64,000 bases of DNA, from contig NZ_JAQIIX010000002.1 in NCBI RefSeq assembly GCF_036946495.1, forward strand, positions 1,364,001 to 1,428,000, given 5' to 3'. Positions within the stretch are counted from its first letter, which is position 1; each line of letters begins with the position of its first letter. Positions 61,148-64,000 of the stretch are shown here, in pieces. The notes under the pieces are model-generated. The model worked only from the letters and a program-made list of their open reading frames with translations. It was not told the DNA's origin and did not search any database. Source of the stretch: Mycolicibacterium neoaurum (lineage in GTDB: Bacteria; Actinomycetota; Actinomycetes; Mycobacteriales; Mycobacteriaceae). The position numbers and the translations under genes are program-made.

Positions 61148-61985
61148 TTTCGTTGCAGTCCGTAGCTGGTCCGCAGCTAAGCGACTCGCTTCGCGCCATA
61201 TCCAGTGCCACGAACGCACGCTCTAGGTCCGTCCGGGAAGAGGTCTGCATAGGTGTTCCAAGCTCAGCACTGCCGAAGCGTGACCAAGCATTGTCTGCAC
61301 GTCCTTCACGTTGGCTCCGGTGCTGATCACCTGGGAGGCGACCGCGTGACGTAGATCGTGCGGGGTTACCACAAGAAACGCCCGCACGGATTTCGTGAGC
61401 CGATTCACCGCCTTGTTGAAGACCCGCGGCCGCCAGTTTGAGACACGAAGAACTCCGCCACCGCAGCTGCGAAGATCAGTGCGTCTCGATCTTTCCCCGA
61501 CCATCGACGCCGCCAACTCGCTGGCCAGAAAGGCTGGAAACGGTACGGATCGGTGTTCGTGTGATTTTGGTGTCGACCACACTAAGCCGCCCCGCACCAC
61601 GGCGACCGCTTGGCGAACGTGAACCCGTCGCTGAAGCATGTCGGCGTCGCGAACGTGCATGGCCGCCATCTCTCCCCAGCGCAGTCCCGTGTACGCGAGG
61701 AACCGAACGGTCGTCGACGGCTATGTCCAGGGTCTACCACGAGGCACTTACGGCGTTATCTATCGTCACCGGGCCGGTGCCCGCTTCCGACAGCTCGGCG
61801 ACCCAGACACGCACCGCAGTTGCGTGTACGTCCGCGGCGGCCAACGCTGCCCACCGAAGCTCGACATCGGCAGGCCACGTAGATCCGCGAGTCGAGACGG
61901 TCGTCTCCTTCTGGGGCCTTGCGTGTCGGTCCATCTCACATGCAGTTCACCAACCGTGATCCGCTCTGCCGCCAGCGCTACGTAC
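61128..61985 (-). pseudogene. Tyrosine recombinase (phage-type integrase), frameshifted and internally deleted
   Basis: Fragments of one integrase are spread over three frames. An N-terminal core-binding segment reads LRWAALAAADVHATAVRVWV and AELSEAGTGPVTIDNAVSA (about 61750-61880). A catalytic segment reads FLAYTGLRWGEMAAMHVRDA (Arg I), then VTPHDLRHAVASQVISTGAN (HxxR) and LGHASA (about 61280-61690). The tail shifts by single-base insertions near 61260 and 61240, so that NTYADLFPD (with the catalytic Tyr) and LERAFVALDMARSESL lie in other frames. The middle of the N-terminal domain is missing. The gene's end lies 25 bases from tRNA-Pro, whose 3' end is the likely attachment site. Confidence 0.82.
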
Positions 61986-62109
61986 GTTCCCGTGATGCGA
62001 CTGGCGGTTGTTTCATCCAGCGATGCCTGCGCGTCGACACGGCGGTCGCATGAGCAGCTGATGAAGATCGGTGTTTAGACAGCCGGCAATCGCGGCCGCC
62101 TCCCGCAGC

Positions 62110-62544
62110 GCTCACTTCGCCGTCTGGATCGGTCAGGGTCTGCGCCAGGGGCAGGCGGCGGTAGGTGGAGCGGGCGAGCCCAACGGCTTTGCACGCCAGC
62201 CGTTCCGACATATTCAAAGTGATTTTGATCACGTCGACGGCACGGTGACTTGGCAGCTGGCTCAGAATTTTCCCTTCGCGATCTCACGAGGGCGTCCTAC
62301 TCCAGCTCAGCCTCGGCCGACAGCCGCTTCCAACCGGGCGTTCCGCTCGCGCAGCTCTTTGAGCTCCGTGGCAGCATTCCGTGTCCATGCCGCCGTAGCT
62401 GCGCCGCCAGTTGTACAGCGTGGCCGGCGGGACCTACGGCTCGGCAGCGGTCTCCTCACCAGTCTTGCCCCCGGCAGCCAGCTCATCCGCCCGACGCAGC
62501 TTCCTTACGATGTCCTCCGCGGAATTCAGCTTCCGACACGTCAT
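62110..62544 (-). mobile_element. IS3-family transposase remnant (orfA and orfB fragments)
   Basis: On the minus strand MTCRKLNSAEDIVRKLRRAD and later PPATLYNWRRSYGGM are the IS3/IS911-type OrfA helix-turn-helix, interrupted by TAG after codon 36 and by later frameshifts. The end ELKELRERNARL and REIAKGKF lies in other frames. Then IKITLNMSERLACKAVGLAR, followed by STYRRLPLAQT, is the start of OrfB. The remainder of OrfB, including the DDE catalytic core, is absent. No clear terminal repeats were found. Confidence 0.75.
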
Positions 62545-63088
62545 GTGTGTTCATCGTCCCTCCCTGACCCGACATCGCGCCACGGGACTCCAAATCTGGC
62601 TGGACTCCCCAGCGGGAACACGTCACCACGCGCCGGTTCAGGCCGATCATGCGCGGCGCGTCGGCGGTTACTAATTAGATCGCTGGATTGCGTCATCCAG
62701 TTGCTGAAGAGCAGGACTTTCTTTGACTCGGCATGATTTTGGCAAATTGAGTGGAGAATGTTGCAAGATGAAGTACCCATGTAGTTCCGTTAAGGTTTAG
62801 GTGCATTGTCGCCCGCACAGCGCGGAAGCAAATCCAAGCGAGCTACTCCGGCCCAGAGCGTCGCGGCGGGAAGAATGCTTGTTGAAGGGTGCACCTATGT
62901 TCGCTGACAATGTTGCAGAACCTTGCTCATGAAACTGTCGTCGATTCAAATATCCGGATTTGCTCAGACCCGTTGCGTCATGTGCCATATTCACACCGAC
63001 GGATCCCAAGCGGTGGCGCTCGAAGCTTCTTGGAGAATCCGTTAGTCCGAACAGAAGCTTCAACCAAACAATTTGACGGGGGGATCCG
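62545..63088. other. Gene-poor stretch in the decayed island
   Basis: 544 bases with no convincing coding frame on either strand. It is noticeably less GC-rich than the core genes. A minus-strand frame at 62797-63063 exists but shows no recognisable family or ribosome-binding site. A GGGGGG-rich ribosome-binding-like sequence precedes the gene at 63089. Confidence 0.5.
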
Positions 63089-63622
63089 ATGTCGAACGGT
63101 TTCGACTACGACGTCGCTAATGACGAACATGAATGCGATCAGTTTAAGTTTGCCAAGGGGGCGACTCTAGATGTCAACTCTCTACAACAAGTCGGCGATG
63201 ACGTCGCGACCTCCGACAGCGACGAAGACGAGATCGATAGCCTTGTTGCTGCGGCGGTCACCGGTCTCGGTCCTCCGGGTGGGGGTTGGGGTGGCGCAGC
63301 CGCACCCGTTAACAGGGCACGCGATATCGGCGTGCGTAATGGGTTGACGGTGACTTCTCGTAAACGTTCCAGCGGTTCTACGGGTTCGGATCACCATATC
63401 TCACAAGCCCGGTCGGACGCTGTCGACCTGTCAAACGGCAGTTCGCCGACGCCTCAGATGGATCGCACAGCCGCCAAGATCGCAGCTCTTCTCGGGGTAA
63501 ATAACTGGACCGGAGGCAACTTGCGCGTAACTGTGAGAGGCTATCGCGTTCAGCTGCTCTATAAGACGAATATAGGTGGCAATCATTTCAATCACGTACA
63601 TGTGGGAATTCGGATGGTCTAG
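63089..63622 (+). CDS. Orphan protein with M15-peptidase-like metal-site pattern
   Basis: 177 aa, not recognised as a named protein. An acidic N-terminus (NDEHECDQFK, SDSDEDEIDS) precedes a glycine-rich linker (GPPGGGWGGAAAP). The C-terminal domain reads TSRKRSSGSTGSDHHISQAR, then AVDLSNGS, and ends GGNHFNHVHVGIRMV. The order S-x-H ... D ... H-x-H is that of M15/D-Ala-D-Ala peptidase zinc sites, where the histidine in SDHH, the aspartate in AVDL and a histidine in NHVH coordinate the metal; a peptidoglycan hydrolase is possible. ATG 63089 has GGGGGG about 10 bases upstream. Base composition is lower in GC than the core genome. Confidence 0.6.
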   Translation: MSNGFDYDVANDEHECDQFKFAKGATLDVNSLQQVGDDVATSDSDEDEIDSLVAAAVTGLGPPGGGWGGAAAPVNRARDIGVRNGLTVTSRKRSSGSTGSDHHISQARSDAVDLSNGSSPTPQMDRTAAKIAALLGVNNWTGGNLRVTVRGYRVQLLYKTNIGGNHFNHVHVGIRMV

Positions 63623-63878
63623 TTCGTCGACCTGGTCTTGCGACCACCACACTTATTCACGTCATTGAAGGCTGGAGTTCACAGCTCCGCATCCCGGTGA
63701 AACTTCCGGGGAGGACGTGTGCTTAATCGAGACAGCCGCCGGGTCGCACTATCCCTCATGTTGGCTTACGGATGACGCGAGCTCATTCGATCCCAACATA
63801 TCCGCGCGTTCGCGTGACCCAGCTTTCCATCGACAACGCTTCGAATGTAGAACCTGATTCTTTGACTAGGAAATGGTT

Positions 63879-64000
63879 ATGGCAGATTACTTCTCGCGAT
63901 TGGCCAATGCTGTATCTGTTCGCGGATATGCGACAGTTGACCTGCGTGCCATCCAACGAACGCCATTCGTGCGGCTCGACGCGGCGCTGAATGCTGCGCA
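63879..64000 (+). CDS. Start of an unidentified protein, truncated by the window edge
   Basis: From ATG 63879 the frame stays open for 40 codons to the window edge and reads MADYFSRLANAVSVRGYATV followed by a basic, helical-looking sequence. An AGG-containing segment 9-14 bases upstream could serve as ribosome-binding site. No family can be named from this short part. The stretch 63623-63878 before it shows no feature. Confidence 0.4.
   Translation, partial: MADYFSRLANAVSVRGYATVDLRAIQRTPFVRLDAALNAA

Noticed and set aside
62797..63063. 88-codon minus-strand frame in the island
   Set aside because: No ribosome-binding site, low-complexity composition and no family pattern.
63772..63990. 72-codon plus-strand frame near the window edge
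   Set aside because: No ribosome-binding site and it conflicts with the better-placed frame from 63879.
1..64000. CRISPR arrays, rRNA genes, complete insertion sequences, prophage structural genes
   Set aside because: None seen: no regularly spaced repeats beyond the 2.3-copy array, no rRNA motifs, and only decayed integrase and transposase fragments.

Overview
This window is almost certainly chromosome from a rapidly growing mycobacterium (Mycolicibacterium-like). It is GC-rich with frequent GTG starts and stop/start overlaps. From about 25.3 kb to 60.7 kb the gene order follows the Mycobacterium tuberculosis segment Rv3644c-Rv3684: holB, adenylate cyclase, topA, cspA, helicase, mini-Tad pilus locus, HAD phosphatase, acs, ephE, marP, nth, crp, Get3-like pair, whiB4, ponA2, cds1. 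Assignments rest on reading protein motifs and gene order by eye; no database search was run.

Region 1 (1-13.9 kb) is a catabolic and uptake region. It holds a peptide/oligosaccharide-type ABC importer (binding lipoprotein, two permeases, two ATPases), one permease carrying an in-frame amber codon. A D-2-hydroxyacid dehydrogenase is divergent from it, followed by a LysR regulator. A three-gene D-glucarate pathway (aldehyde dehydrogenase, KdgD, glucarate dehydratase) converts glucarate to 2-oxoglutarate. Among these lie an MpaB-type oxygenase divergent from a TetR regulator and an F420-type small oxidoreductase.

Region 2 (13.9-25.2 kb) holds a tightly coupled five-gene operon. It encodes a Pls/PosA-type peptide synthetase (adenylation, carrier, membrane segments, three beta-helix domains), an M1 metallopeptidase, a polysaccharide-flippase-like protein, a GalE-like epimerase and a large polytopic membrane protein. 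The first two resemble the poly-epsilon-lysine synthetase plus degrading-peptidase arrangement, and this is the best candidate here for an undescribed system. A hypothetical protein, a TetR/acyltransferase divergent pair with a clear operator, and tRNA-Thr(CGT) follow.

Region 3 (25.3-60.8 kb) is core mycobacterial genome. Two structured RNAs flank the HAD phosphatase gene: a 6C RNA (minus strand) and an Ms1/MTS2823-like 6S-analogue RNA (plus strand).

Region 4 (61.0-64.0 kb) begins at tRNA-Pro(CGG) and is a decayed integrated element. It contains a frameshifted tyrosine integrase, an IS3-type transposase remnant, sequence without evident genes, an orphan protein with an M15-peptidase-like metal-site pattern, and the start of one more open frame at the window edge.
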